Made by a program: the position numbers and the translations under genes | From: Rhopalosiphum padi | Taxonomy: Eukaryota > Arthropoda > Insecta > Hemiptera > Aphididae | Direction of reading: 5' to 3' | Assembly (NCBI RefSeq): GCF_020882245.1 | Contig: NC_083597.1 | Span: 77,354,152 to 77,418,151, forward strand | Length of the DNA: 64,000 nucleotides | Shown here: piece after piece, positions 46,714-58,500 of the stretch | Layout of the letters: each line of letters begins with the position of its first letter | Position numbering within the stretch: position 1 is the first letter of the stretch | The notes under the pieces: generated by a model | Seen by the model: the letters and a program-made list of their open reading frames with translations, nothing else | Databases searched by the model: none | Told to the model about the DNA's origin: nothing

Positions 46714-49590
46714 GCCTGCCTCAGTTTAAAGTAAATTTTTGTGCAACGTTTTTTTGAAAAATGATTGCAACTCGATTTATATATATTTTTTAATTGGTTA
46801 TTCTAGAAAATAAAGTGTAACTTAATCAAATTACGATTGTACATAATATAATATTAAATTATATCATACGTCAAATTTTTGTTAGGGCCATAATATAATT
46901 ATACTTATAAGTTTAATCATAAAAAAATGCTTTTTTTTTTGTAAAAGTTCGTTAGATAATTAAAAATAAAACGCTTATTTTTCAAGTTAATTTTCTTAAT
47001 TTCAGCTTATTGAAAATAGGGTTAATATTATAAAAATCTATTTAGATTTTCAATAATATAATATGTAAAATTTACTTTTCAAATATAAATTATTAGTTTA
47101 ATACAAAAATTATCTTTTGAATCCTATTTATCAATTTAATTATAATATTAGTTTTATTTAAATAAAATTTAAAAAACTCCATGTATTGTGGCTATAATAA
47201 TATGTATTTCTTATCTTATCATTTTAATATTAATAGCAATTTCTTGTTCATACACATTATTTATGCAGATTACAGGACGCTATAAACAAACAGCAATAAT
47301 GCATAACACTATAATTTTAGTAAAGTTTTACACAGTTATTAAAAAATGTGTTTATTCTAAAGTTTTTTTTTTAAAAAATAACGAGTAATAAGATTGTATA
47401 ATAAATTATATTTTAATTATCATAACTTGAAAAATAAAGTTAAGTTAATTTGTATAGTATAAACAAAATATAATTATTTCACTCCAATAATTAAATTTTA
47501 ACCATATATTTTTAAGAATCAGTATAATCAGTTATCTAAACGACATTATATTTTATATTATATAGTATTAATAATTGTTAACTATATAATATTTTATCAT
47601 AATAAATATGCTTATTATTATAAAAACATTGGTATCACTACTTCAATATTAACATGTTATCTTACTATTTTAATATTAAAAAAAAAAAAAAAAAAACATA
47701 ACCAATACTGCAATGTCCGCGTCTTAATTATTAATATTAATGTAGTTATTTTTTAAATATAGTAAAAATCTTGATTCTTACTTTCTTAGCCATCGCAATA
47801 TCATTAACTACATAATTACAATTATCGAATTCTTCTCCCTCGGATTCATATAAGGAACTTAAATTAGCATAAAAATTATGAAATATAAATTGATGTATAA
47901 ATTAAAGGTATAAGGCATTGTCAAATTGAGATACATAGATTGTTAAAATATAAAGTTTTAGATACCTACGAATAATGTTGTATTTCTTTATTTTATGTTA
48001 ACAATTTTGTAGTGTAGGCAGCTAGGTGGGTAAACGATGTTATAATGTTTACTTAGTTCTACAATTATGTAATATTTGTATAAATATATTTACACTAAAA
48101 TATTATTTAACGTAAGACATTTATGGTCAATGATTTTATGATAATATCCTATATTTTTTATTTCACCAATTGGTAAAATATGTTATGAATTTTATTATAA
48201 AATATACTTGATTCATTTTATTTTAAATTTAAAATAATGTTAAAAGTCAAACTATATATTTAAAAATAGCATGTATAAAATTGTATTGTGTTTAACTGAT
48301 TATAAATATTATTAATACCTATAAAGACTCATAATATTTGTTTGTATATTTTTATCGTATATTGTAGTTTTATTTTAATAAAATAATACCCCAAAAAAAA
48401 AAAAAAAAAATAATTTAAATAAAACTTTAATAAAATAATATTGTTTTATATATTATTATAAAATATTTATATTTTAATAACATATTATATCTCGACCTTT
48501 TAATGACCCGTAATAACTATACGATAAATATAAATAAAACATTTTAAAACTATATTAAGCTTCTATTATTAATTCTTAAAATAAATAAGTATGATGATGA
48601 TTTTATCTTCTGATCAGATTAAATGTTTTTTTCTTTTTCCTAAACAATCTAGTATTGTAGGGACAGTCACGTGATATGTATGATATAAGGACATAGACTT
48701 TTTAAATACTATACGAATGACAAATCGCAATATATATTTTTCCTAATTGATTATTAGGGTTTGTTTTTGTATTGTTGTATTTGTTACTAATTACTAGTAA
48801 ATAATAAATATATTTGTATAAAAGGGATTTATTGAAAACTATTTTTTTCTTTTAATCATACAACCGATACAAGAGCAAATATAATAATAAAAAAAGTCAA
48901 GTTCATATTTGAAAATATCTAACTACTGTATTTTGGCAGGTTTTTATATTACCTATTTAAATTTAATACTATATAAATTAGCACTTTTAGTATGTTAATT
49001 AGAAATAACTCATGGCCTGACGAGAAGCTATTTAAAATTTTAATTTCCACTTAATAATTTTTAACATATGCAACAATAAATATTTATTTTAAAAGTTTAG
49101 AAGTTTGAAATTTAAAAATGAGTTAAGCTATATTCATAGTTTTTAATTTATTAAAATTATAATTTTTCTTAAACCAATATTATGATTTAAATTCACCTCA
49201 AAACTTAAACAATGTATTATAATATGTATTAACAGACTTAAATAAACCATTGTTATAATACGAGTTTTATGAAGAATAGATTTTTGAAAATGTGTTAATT
49301 TTATTTTTTATTTTCAATTAGATAATGCTTACAAATCATAATTCATAAAATATTTTATGAAATATTATTATTATTATTTTGAAAACAAATTAATAAAATG
49401 TATAATTTTTGTTGAACAGTTAGGTATGTAAATATATTTTTTTATTATTTTAACCATTTTGGATAGTTCAATAATTATTATTGTGTTAGATAATAATATA
49501 CTTGAACATTTTACGTATATAGTATTATTATTTTTATATTCATTGTATAATTTTAGAACTGTATATATTTTATAATACGTGAAAATTAAA
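46714..49590. other. Intergenic A/T-rich sequence
   Basis: Nothing recognised apart from A-tracts at 47678-47696 and 48393-48410, which might be tails of worn retrotransposed sequences. Confidence 0.55.
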
Positions 49591-49598
49591 ATAACATA

Positions 49599-50773
49599 TC
49601 GATGGTGACAAGGCAAAAGGGTCTAAGCGACACGACTTATTTTAATGGATGAAAAATACATATTACATCCATTGCGCGTGCGTAAAAACAGCTGTGATCA
49701 TTATTATGATGACAATTTCATTTTAAGTTTGTGGTCTAAGCAACACTTTTATATTTTGTCTTTTCTAATATAGGGTCTAAACGACAGCAATAGGGAACAA
49801 ACGACATTAGCACAATTTTTTAGGGGACAAGCGACGTTTATGCGTGACGTGCTCGTACCCACGTTTTTCGTACGTATATAAAGTATTTCTAAACATCATA
49901 TTGTGATAGGAATGATAATATTGTAATACAACTGACATCAGCTTAATTAGATTTTGTTTGCGTTTATTTTAGCATTGAAATGGTTCTTTTTACCAGAAAA
50001 TCGTCGATAACGATGACTATTAGTGTATATTATACACTTTATAATTATTATGCAGGAATTTAGTAATTGTTTATGTTTTTTATAAAAAAAAAATAAGTTG
50101 TTTAATGTTATTTAAACCATATTTTAATCGTATTTCAGTATCAAATAAAGTCTAGAAATAAGTAATTCATTTATTTTTATTTAACTTTGATAAACTAAGT
50201 CATGTGATAAAAAGTAACTTTTTATGTTTTTGTTATTAATTTAGAAATTTGAAAGATATACATTTTTTTACATTATTTTAATCATCATATTTTAATATAG
50301 TTTCATATTTTTTTTTTTACAGAAAATATTTATAAATATCTTATTTTGAAGAACATTTTACATAATATTATTATATTGGTCTTAAATAAAAATAGTTATC
50401 ACTAAAAAATATGGGGATAAATTCATTAGTATCATCATTTACCTAAATTAAGTTAAATAATAGGGGATAAGCGTCGTAGATATAATAAGTGTAAAAAAAA
50501 AATTGGGTTTAAGCGCCAAAATTAATAAAAAAAACTTGTTTAAATTACGGTATATACATGTAAATAATTATTTAAAGTGAATTAAAGTTATGAATATACA
50601 TAAAGAACATACAAACAAAAAAAGTATTCTATGAAAAAATTCCATATTCTTACTATAAAAAAGTTATTGCTTTTAAAGAAAAAAAAAAAATTAAATCATC
50701 AAAAAAAAGTTTTTTGGCTTTCGTGAAAACTATGAATTATGTCGCTTAGACTCTTTTGCCTTGTCACCATCGA
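49599..50773. mobile_element. Non-autonomous TIR DNA transposon, 1,175 bp
   Basis: The ends are 34-bp inverted repeats with a single mismatch (left 49599-49632, right 50740-50773), beginning TCGATGGTGACAAGGC. Both are bordered by TA (49597-49598 and 50774-50775), consistent with a TA target duplication as in Tc1/mariner-like elements. The repeat also reads outward as ACATA/TATGT, so the exact boundary is uncertain. No transposase ORF is present. At least six internal copies of a GGG..TAAGCGAC-like motif lie between the ends. Confidence 0.75.
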
Positions 50774-50775
50774 TA

Positions 50776-51940
50776 TGTACATTGTAAAAATTATTTTCAA
50801 GTCTATTTATAGTATAATAATAAGTTTGAATTAATTTATAATATGTACCTACGTTATTCTCTAATTCCAAATATTATATTTTTCTTCAAAGTTGTTTTTG
50901 ATTATAATAATTATAAACATAGGGCAATTGTCTATCTTGTATATTTAATTTGAAACAACAATAAATTATCCTATGATAATTAATTAAATTTAGATTAATG
51001 TTAGTGATGCATTTAATCGTAATTACAGGTAAGTACAGAGATAATTTAGAATTCTTAGGTTCAAAATGGATTTATTATTTTATTTTTAAACTATAGGTTT
51101 ACGATTATTATAGACAAACATATTCGAACTTGATTCTATCATTGTTTATCTGAATAAAAACATTGGTTTTTATTTTCAATTATAAAAACATCACATTTAT
51201 ACGTTTAGGAATATTTCATTAGTACTGTATAACGCCTATATTATATACAACGCTGTTATAAGAATAGTAGTCCAGCGCCGAAATCGTTAATCACTGGTTC
51301 CGCCCGAGGAAAAAATCGTGTCTACGAAACTCGTTTAAACGACTACTTGTACATAATATTATTGCGGAATGCGCCCACATTTTGATTTAGGGCTATATAA
51401 AAAAAGGAGAGAAATGAATAACCGATATATTCATCTCATAGGTGTTTATTATTTATTTATTTTTTATCAAATAAAAAACACCGCCTTCACTGACTGCTGC
51501 ACAACTCAGTTTAGTAATATTGTTACATACACACAAATTATATATCATGCGACCATATTAAATAGGTATACACTATAGATTTCTGAGTTAATTTTTTTTT
51601 TTTTTTTTTTTTTATTATTATTATAATTTTTTCCACAGTATTTGATAGCATTTTTGTGATTAATTTCTTCAGAAAAGTAATGATCTTGTGATTAAGAAAT
51701 TTAAGAAATATAGTTTTTTATCAGGTAAGTTAAAAATTGATATATTAAAAATTAGATTTTTACGTTTACAAATTATTATATATAGTTCTATAAATACTTA
51801 AAATTGTGTATATAAGAAATTTTTTTTTTGTCATTTTGACAATAAGCATAATAATTGTTATACCGCAGTACCTTGTTAGAACCTTAAAGCCGTTATCAAC
51901 AGATTTTAGTTAAACTGAATCAGGTTAACTGTTGTTATTC
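50776..51940. other. Intergenic A/T-rich sequence
   Basis: Contains a 22-nt poly(T) run at 51592-51613. Nothing else recognised. Confidence 0.55.
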
Positions 51941-53086
51941 ATCAAAAGTCATAAACTTACCTGTCGGGACTCGATATACGCATGTATAATATATATATAG
52001 CAGTCTTGCGGACGACCTCTGGATGCGTGCAGGACAATATACTGTGGAATGAAAATCAAAATTTCCTCTCTTTTTTTTTTACGATATTTGTCGTCCCTTG
52101 GGTGTACGGTATACCACGGCGTTCTATATAGAGTATTTTTTTCGTTTGCAACCATTCCCCACAACCCAAATCTCATTAAGCTGCTGCCCGGCGTTTATAA
52201 TTTGATTAATTGTCCCGAACAGGTCCATTTAGCATTCCGAGTTTCCGGGCTCTTAGTTTCGTGTTTCGCTATATATTGCAGCCTTCGCCGCCGCCGCCGT
52301 GACGCGGATAAGCAATAATAACGGGCATAATATCAAATTCACCGCATATTTATATATATATTATATACGGTATATTTATTTATGTATTTTTTTTGTGCTG
52401 ACGTTTTTCAAGGCCGAACAGGCACGGGGGAAGGGAATTGTGCAGAATTGTCGGCGCAGTCTCCACGACGACGGCGAGGAAGATTATAATATATAAAATA
52501 TATAATATACAGTATACGTACACAGCTATTGCTGGATGGCGAAGGGCGGGAAGAGGCCAACTCGTGATTAATTGCCCGAGGCCTCCTAGTCAGACGGGAC
52601 AATATAATATATATGTACACACCGACTACGGAGTAGGAGCGATAAAACGGAAGAATAAGGAACGAGAGGGAGGGAGAAAGAACAATGACTTTTAGTCGAG
52701 CCTATCGTATATAAAAGATATGAAATCGCGGCGGTTTTAACCTGTGTGGGATGGGTCTTTTTACTGTGTGTGTGTCGTGTTGTATATTACGAGTATACCG
52801 AAATATTTCAGAAAGGGTTCACGACAAGCCGGACGTGTGAGGCATTACGTATTGTTTTATATACTATACGCATAGTTGCATGTACTCATTATTATATGCT
52901 AGTCCGAACAGATATTATCATAATAATATATCGTCCGGTACGCCACTGACGACGCTCTACGGTACGCTTTGCGCCACCGACAAGTTTTGCACGCAGCTGT
53001 GCAGTAGGTTGCTACGCTCCGTCCGTTGCCGCCCAAATGTACACAACGATTTATGCGTGTCATTGTGTGTGCAGGGTTACGGAATG

Positions 53087-53115
53087 ATAATAATAATAAT
53101 AATAATAATAATAAT
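53087..53115. repeat. (ATA)n microsatellite
   Basis: An uninterrupted trinucleotide run of about 29 bp. Confidence 0.9.
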
Positions 53116-53186
53116 TCGGTTACCGCGTAGGTCAGGTCTAGATCAGTTTTTACGGGATGTGTTCTAGCGAATATATTATATTGTAT

Positions 53187-53388
53187 CAGCGGTGGCCAGA
53201 CCGCGGCTCACGTCATAGACTTTTGCGGCTCGCGTCTTATCGTAACATTTTTACAAAAAAAAAACATTTTTAATATGAATTTATATATATTTATATTTAT
53301 GTATGACTTTTTTTTTACGTTTTGGCTTTTCCATATATTTATTAATATATTTGGTGGCTCAAGAGTCTCTTCTCGCCGGCCACTCCTG
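53187..53388. mobile_element. hAT-superfamily MITE with target-site duplication (202 bp)
   Basis: Left end CAGCGGTGGCCAGAC and right end CGCCGGCCACTCCTG are imperfect inverted repeats of the CAG...CTG hAT type. The flanking 8-mers TATTGTAT (53179-53186) and TATTATAT (53389-53396) match at 7 of 8 positions, as expected for an 8-bp hAT duplication. No coding capacity. Confidence 0.8.
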
Positions 53389-54560
53389 TATTATATGATT
53401 GAACCTGACCAACTCGGTATAGAAAAGATGGCAACGTTATACGTCTACTACACGAGTATTGTACGAGTCAGCATCAATACAAATTGCGATCGATAATGTT
53501 TCATTAATAGAACAAATAGCCATTTATTTTGTACTTGAGACTACTGAAACCGGTCGGATGTCAAGAACGTAGTGTGTGCTAATAAAGGCTTCATTGGTGT
53601 AGGTCGCTTGGTTTATATATCAATATTATCGTAGCACTATCGATAAAATAAAATAACGAAAAATTCGACAAAAACGAATTGCCGCTGGGCATCAACACTA
53701 TCGAATTCGTGACGTTCAAATAATGTGGTATGTAGAGACGGGAAGACGATGATATATTTTACCACGGAAGACAGTTTAGTCGGTAAATTACGTCTTACAC
53801 CGAATTGCTGTGTATTTTATCGAACAGATTTATTAGTTATTGGCACCCTTAGATGCAAGCGCTATTTTATAATAATATATTTGCATTTATTATTTTTTGT
53901 CTCACAAAATATTATATAATAATATATTATGACAGACTTTGTCATGACATTTCCGATAGAGCCATTTTCTCCGTGTGTATTATATCTGATGATTTTAAAT
54001 TAATCGTTGACCTTTACCCGTCGAAAAGGTTGGCATATACGACCAGCTTAAAAATAAAAAAATAATGTTAGAGTTTGAAAATGTTTGCAAGTATGTACAT
54101 ATATAGGTGATAAATGTACAGATATCGATGGCAAGGATGTCAAAAGTTTCACTCGTAAGTTGTATGTCAAAAAACACCATAATATTTCATCAGAGAGGTG
54201 TTTTGAGATTTTCAAGTCGTGTTCGTACTATAATAAACCACATCGCATGGAAACTTCGACAAATTTATAGGCTAAACACTCGTTATCGTTTCGGTGCGAT
54301 TATCATTGTTATCTTCGGCGCCCAGTCGGCGATCCCATAAACGATTTGTGTTTATAATATTATTTGTGTACTCGTAAAATGTATAATTTAAAGGTAACTT
54401 GCCACAGCAGTGCACGGCGAGTATAGTATTATCGGGCGCGCGCGCTTAAGCTTCGTCCGCCGGAACACGCGCGTTATCCGCGGTCCGCGGTCATAACGCC
54501 CCACCAATCCGATCGCCCCGGTTAAAAGAATTTAATCGAAAAACGTCAACGAACTGTGAT

Positions 54561-55290
54561 TTATCGTTTTGACCGACTGTGCATTATAATAATAATAATA
54601 TAATACTGCAACCGAATGTAACGTATAATATCAAATTTCGGGTATGATTTTTTGCTCATTATTTGCAACATACGATGGTCCTTCGTTATATTTTTGCGAA
54701 ATTATTAATTGTTTGTATTGTGATTTTTAAAGTTAATATTTGCTGTTATTATTTCCGCTAGGTGTTATATAATTCCGTTTGTTCGAGGTTATTATTTTTT
54801 TATTTTGCTATTTTTATTTAGAATTTTTCCTAAATAAACTTAGTCTGTCTATGAAATATATATATATATATATATATTATATAATATAAATAAAAAAGAT
54901 ATTAGTAAATATTACTAATAGAATGGAGAAATATAAAATTCTGTAATGTATTTCTGTATTGCTAATTTTTGTTTTACTATTATTAAAATATAGTTATTAA
55001 AAATACTATAATAGGTATTATTAAATTTTCTTTTTTTTTTGGGTCAAATAACTTCTCAGATTTCGATGAATTCAATTGCGAAATACAATTCAATGTATTA
55101 AGTTGATATTCAGTTACATTTTATGAAATATTTAATATTTTAATTTCTGTGTTTGATAACGTCGGTGAGGAAAACAAGGTTTGGTTTAGGAGCTCTTTCG
55201 TGTCTTTATGTTCAATGAATAATTCTTGTCTTTTAAAAAGTTAATTATTATTATTGTTTTTTATTCAAGATCACTATTATACGACTAAAT
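54561..55290. other. Intergenic A/T-rich sequence
   Basis: Includes an (AT)n run at 54856-54878. Nothing else recognised. Confidence 0.55.
54856..54878. repeat. (AT)n microsatellite
   Basis: Pure AT dinucleotide run. Confidence 0.85.
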
Positions 55291-55300
55291 GAATATTTTT

Positions 55301-55547
55301 TAGTGGCGTGTTTACAGGGTAGGCCGACTAGGCCCGGGCATACCCAATTTTTATTTGACCGTTTGGGTTTTTTTTTATCAAAAATAAAAATGTTACTATT
55401 AATATTATTGATATTTATTATTGAATATTATTATCACACTCATATCCCATGTGATAGGACAAATATTCCCTAATAATTATAAAAAAATTTTACACACTAC
55501 AGAAAAAACCAAGCCAACCAAATTATTTTGTGCTGGACGCGCCACTG
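55301..55547. mobile_element. hAT-superfamily MITE with perfect 8-bp duplication (247 bp)
   Basis: Left end TAGTGGCGTGT and right end ACGCGCCACTG form hAT-type inverted repeats (CAGTGGCGYGT). GAATATTT occurs directly after the right end (55548-55555) and at 55291-55298 on the left. Two extra T residues separate it from the left terminus, probably T-run slippage. No coding capacity. Confidence 0.8.
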
Positions 55548-55555
55548 GAATATTT

Positions 55556-58500
55556 AACGCACTTATAATTATATTGTAAACTTGTGAACGTGTTCAAATC
55601 GGAAAAGTATATTAACCGCAATATCAATCGTGAAACTGTTAGATTTTATATTTTAATTTTTTTTACTTTACTGAATATTAATGAATATTTTAAAATAATA
55701 CAACCACTGACTGTCGAGTCGTTAAATAAAAAATATATATATATATGCGTGATTTGTATAAAAAGTTGAAATATATTATTATTTATAATTTATATTACAA
55801 CAAAATACTCGTTATCCATTGAAATGTATCTTTTAACTGTATATCATACATGCATACAATATTATCGATGGGTGCATATTTAAACTAAACTTTAATAACA
55901 TACAATATTAAATATTTAAAATATTCAATATAAAAAATAGTTCAACTATTTAAAAAACAAAATACAATAAAATAAAATATTAGAGTAAAAAAAAATGCAC
56001 TGTTTACACATCTAAATTATGACATTTTACTGTTAGTGTATATAAAAAAATATAAGTAAAATATATAAATATATTGACATGTATTGTATCACAAACCGTG
56101 TCATATGATCTACTAATGTGATTTCATAACTTCACTATTAAAAAAAAAAAAAAAAAACATTTTATACTATAGAATTATTAGTACATAGTTATTATAAAAG
56201 CTTTTTTTTTTGTTCCAATACTTATAGTATTATTTGTAACGAAAATAATAATTTGTATTTCAGCATGATAAATTAATTTTTTTGTTTTTCAAATTTAACA
56301 GCACATACACATGTTATATTATATTGTATGACTTTTATTTCACCTATATTGTATGTTGTATGTAACATATGTGTGTGTGTATGTTATGTATGAATATATT
56401 TAGGTACATCTGTATGGTCATTCGGTTTTTTTACATTTCAATGCGTGCTGATGTGCTAATGAATTGTTTATTTCCACAAGTATTATTATTATTATTTTTT
56501 TTTTATTAAACGTAGAGAACTGTAAATAATTTGAACAACCATTTCGACAACTGATTTAAAATAATATGTTTTGTGCAGTGTATAGCTTTTTGCGTTCCAA
56601 GATTTTTTTTTGTCCATCATTTATACGAATAGGTCGTATACTCACGTGTTTAATATGATTTGGAGTTTATCGCAAAAATGAATCTTTATATTTTTCGACA
56701 ATTGTTCATACTATTAGTATAATATACAATTAAAATATAAAATATACAATAATATTTTAATTATATTCGATTTAATTTAGATGATTTGAACGTATACACG
56801 TCACATTTTGACATAAATCAAAGTCGAAATGTTAATTATAGCCAAAAGTAAAAACCTTAAACTATTTTCATACATAGATGGAATTGTATTAGTATTTATT
56901 CCTTACGTCTTTCGAAACATTAATAAAATAATATAGTAACAAATATACTGAAAATTAATTAAACGTAATTATATAGTGTATAAATCATTGCGTAAAGTGT
57001 AAAATGTGGGCGTTATTCAAAATCTCGCCTTTTACATCAGTCAAATTTTCGTTTTTTTTTTAATACTTTATTTTTAAAACGTTTGATTGACAATTTAAAA
57101 TTAAAATATAGTACCTATACATTATATTATTTATGATTACCAATAAATATTTTTTGAAAACTATGTTACCAACATTATAGCCATAAATTACATTGTTTTT
57201 AAATGTACCTACTCTAATACAATTAAAATTATTAATAATTATTATTGCACGTGTAATGTTTGTTAATTATTATATAAATTTAATTATTTTACTAAGTGAT
57301 AAATACATAAATAGGCAAACTATTATATTTACTAATTCAATAAAACTAAATTTTATAATCAGCTGAATATACAGTTATTAAACTATTTTTAACTAAAAAT
57401 TTTAAAAACAAATTTTTAATACTTGGTTAAATTGTGTGATTTTAGAGAAACTTAACGATGCAAAAAATAAATAAATAAAGGTATACTTATGTTTTAAATT
57501 ATGATTTGCAGGTAAAAATATGCGGTATTAATAAAACTAGAAGTGTCCAGAATTGAATAATGTTATTTAAGGAAAGGCGTGCGGGTATTATGTTATAATA
57601 CATAAAAGTTTGGGGTTTTGAGCCATGGTTTTTTTTCGTAAGTGTACGGTTTGATAAACGCCGAAAAAAGTAATTAGTTTACAAAATTTACCTAAACTAA
57701 TTAATTATCAAAAGATTTTCAATCTGACATTAAATTCATGTTACCTCTACCACTCCATACATAAATACCATAAAATCTTAACAATACCAAATGGTTTCTA
57801 TTGTATAATTTGTATTTATAATTTACGAAAAAAACTTAATATTCGTAGTAAACAAGTACAAAGAATTTAAAAATCCCACAAAAAAATGAAAAAAAAATGC
57901 TTAAAATAAAATGTCATAGTTAAATATGAGCAGGATTTGAACTTGAGATAGCTACGCTGTACAATAAGCAAAACAAATAAATGATTTATTTAAATTTTAA
58001 AAATTGTATTTTAAATATTTTACATACTTTAATAGTTTACGCCTGTAGCAAGAATACGAAAATAATATTATAACTTGTATTCCTGCTTATAGAAGTTTTT
58101 TTTCCGTTTATTCATTCAGAATATTATCATAGAACTAGTTTCTATTTTTAAATTTTTTTATTTTAAATTCCACGTTTTTGCAATATTTTTATATTTTTAC
58201 ATCATCTAAGGCTAATTTTTAGTACACAACAATGTGTATATGCTTAATTAGTAGTTTTAATAGTAAGTTATGTTTAAGTAAATTTACACTACTAATAGTA
58301 TTCACCAATTTCTTAGTATTCTCTAATTTTTCCACTGGAACATTAAAAGTAGGTATACCTACTTAAAATATTATTCATGTAATTCGTGCGCATAAGCTAT
58401 AACTTGAAAACACAATGCAACTATGTCCTCTCACCGTGACGATTTATTTTTAACAATCGATAATACGATTTAATACGTTTGTAGTATACTCTTCAACTAT

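Larger units (their letters stand above)
51950..54560. promoter_or_regulatory. GC/CpG-richer island, putative promoter or 5' exon region
   Basis: About 2.6 kb clearly richer in GC and CpG than the rest of the distal window. The densest part, 54410-54525, holds GGGCGCGCGCGC, CCGCGGTCCGCGG and a CCAAT box (54504-54508). A TATATAAAAG at 52708-52717 is a candidate TATA box on the + strand. No open frame inside looks like a known protein. Transcription is not shown; the direction and the gene served are unknown. Confidence 0.3.

Noticed and set aside
49599..49840. GLSDT-like repeats as a coding repeat protein
   Set aside because: Spacings such as 20 bp between copies are not multiples of three and the frame is closed, so the motif is a DNA repeat.
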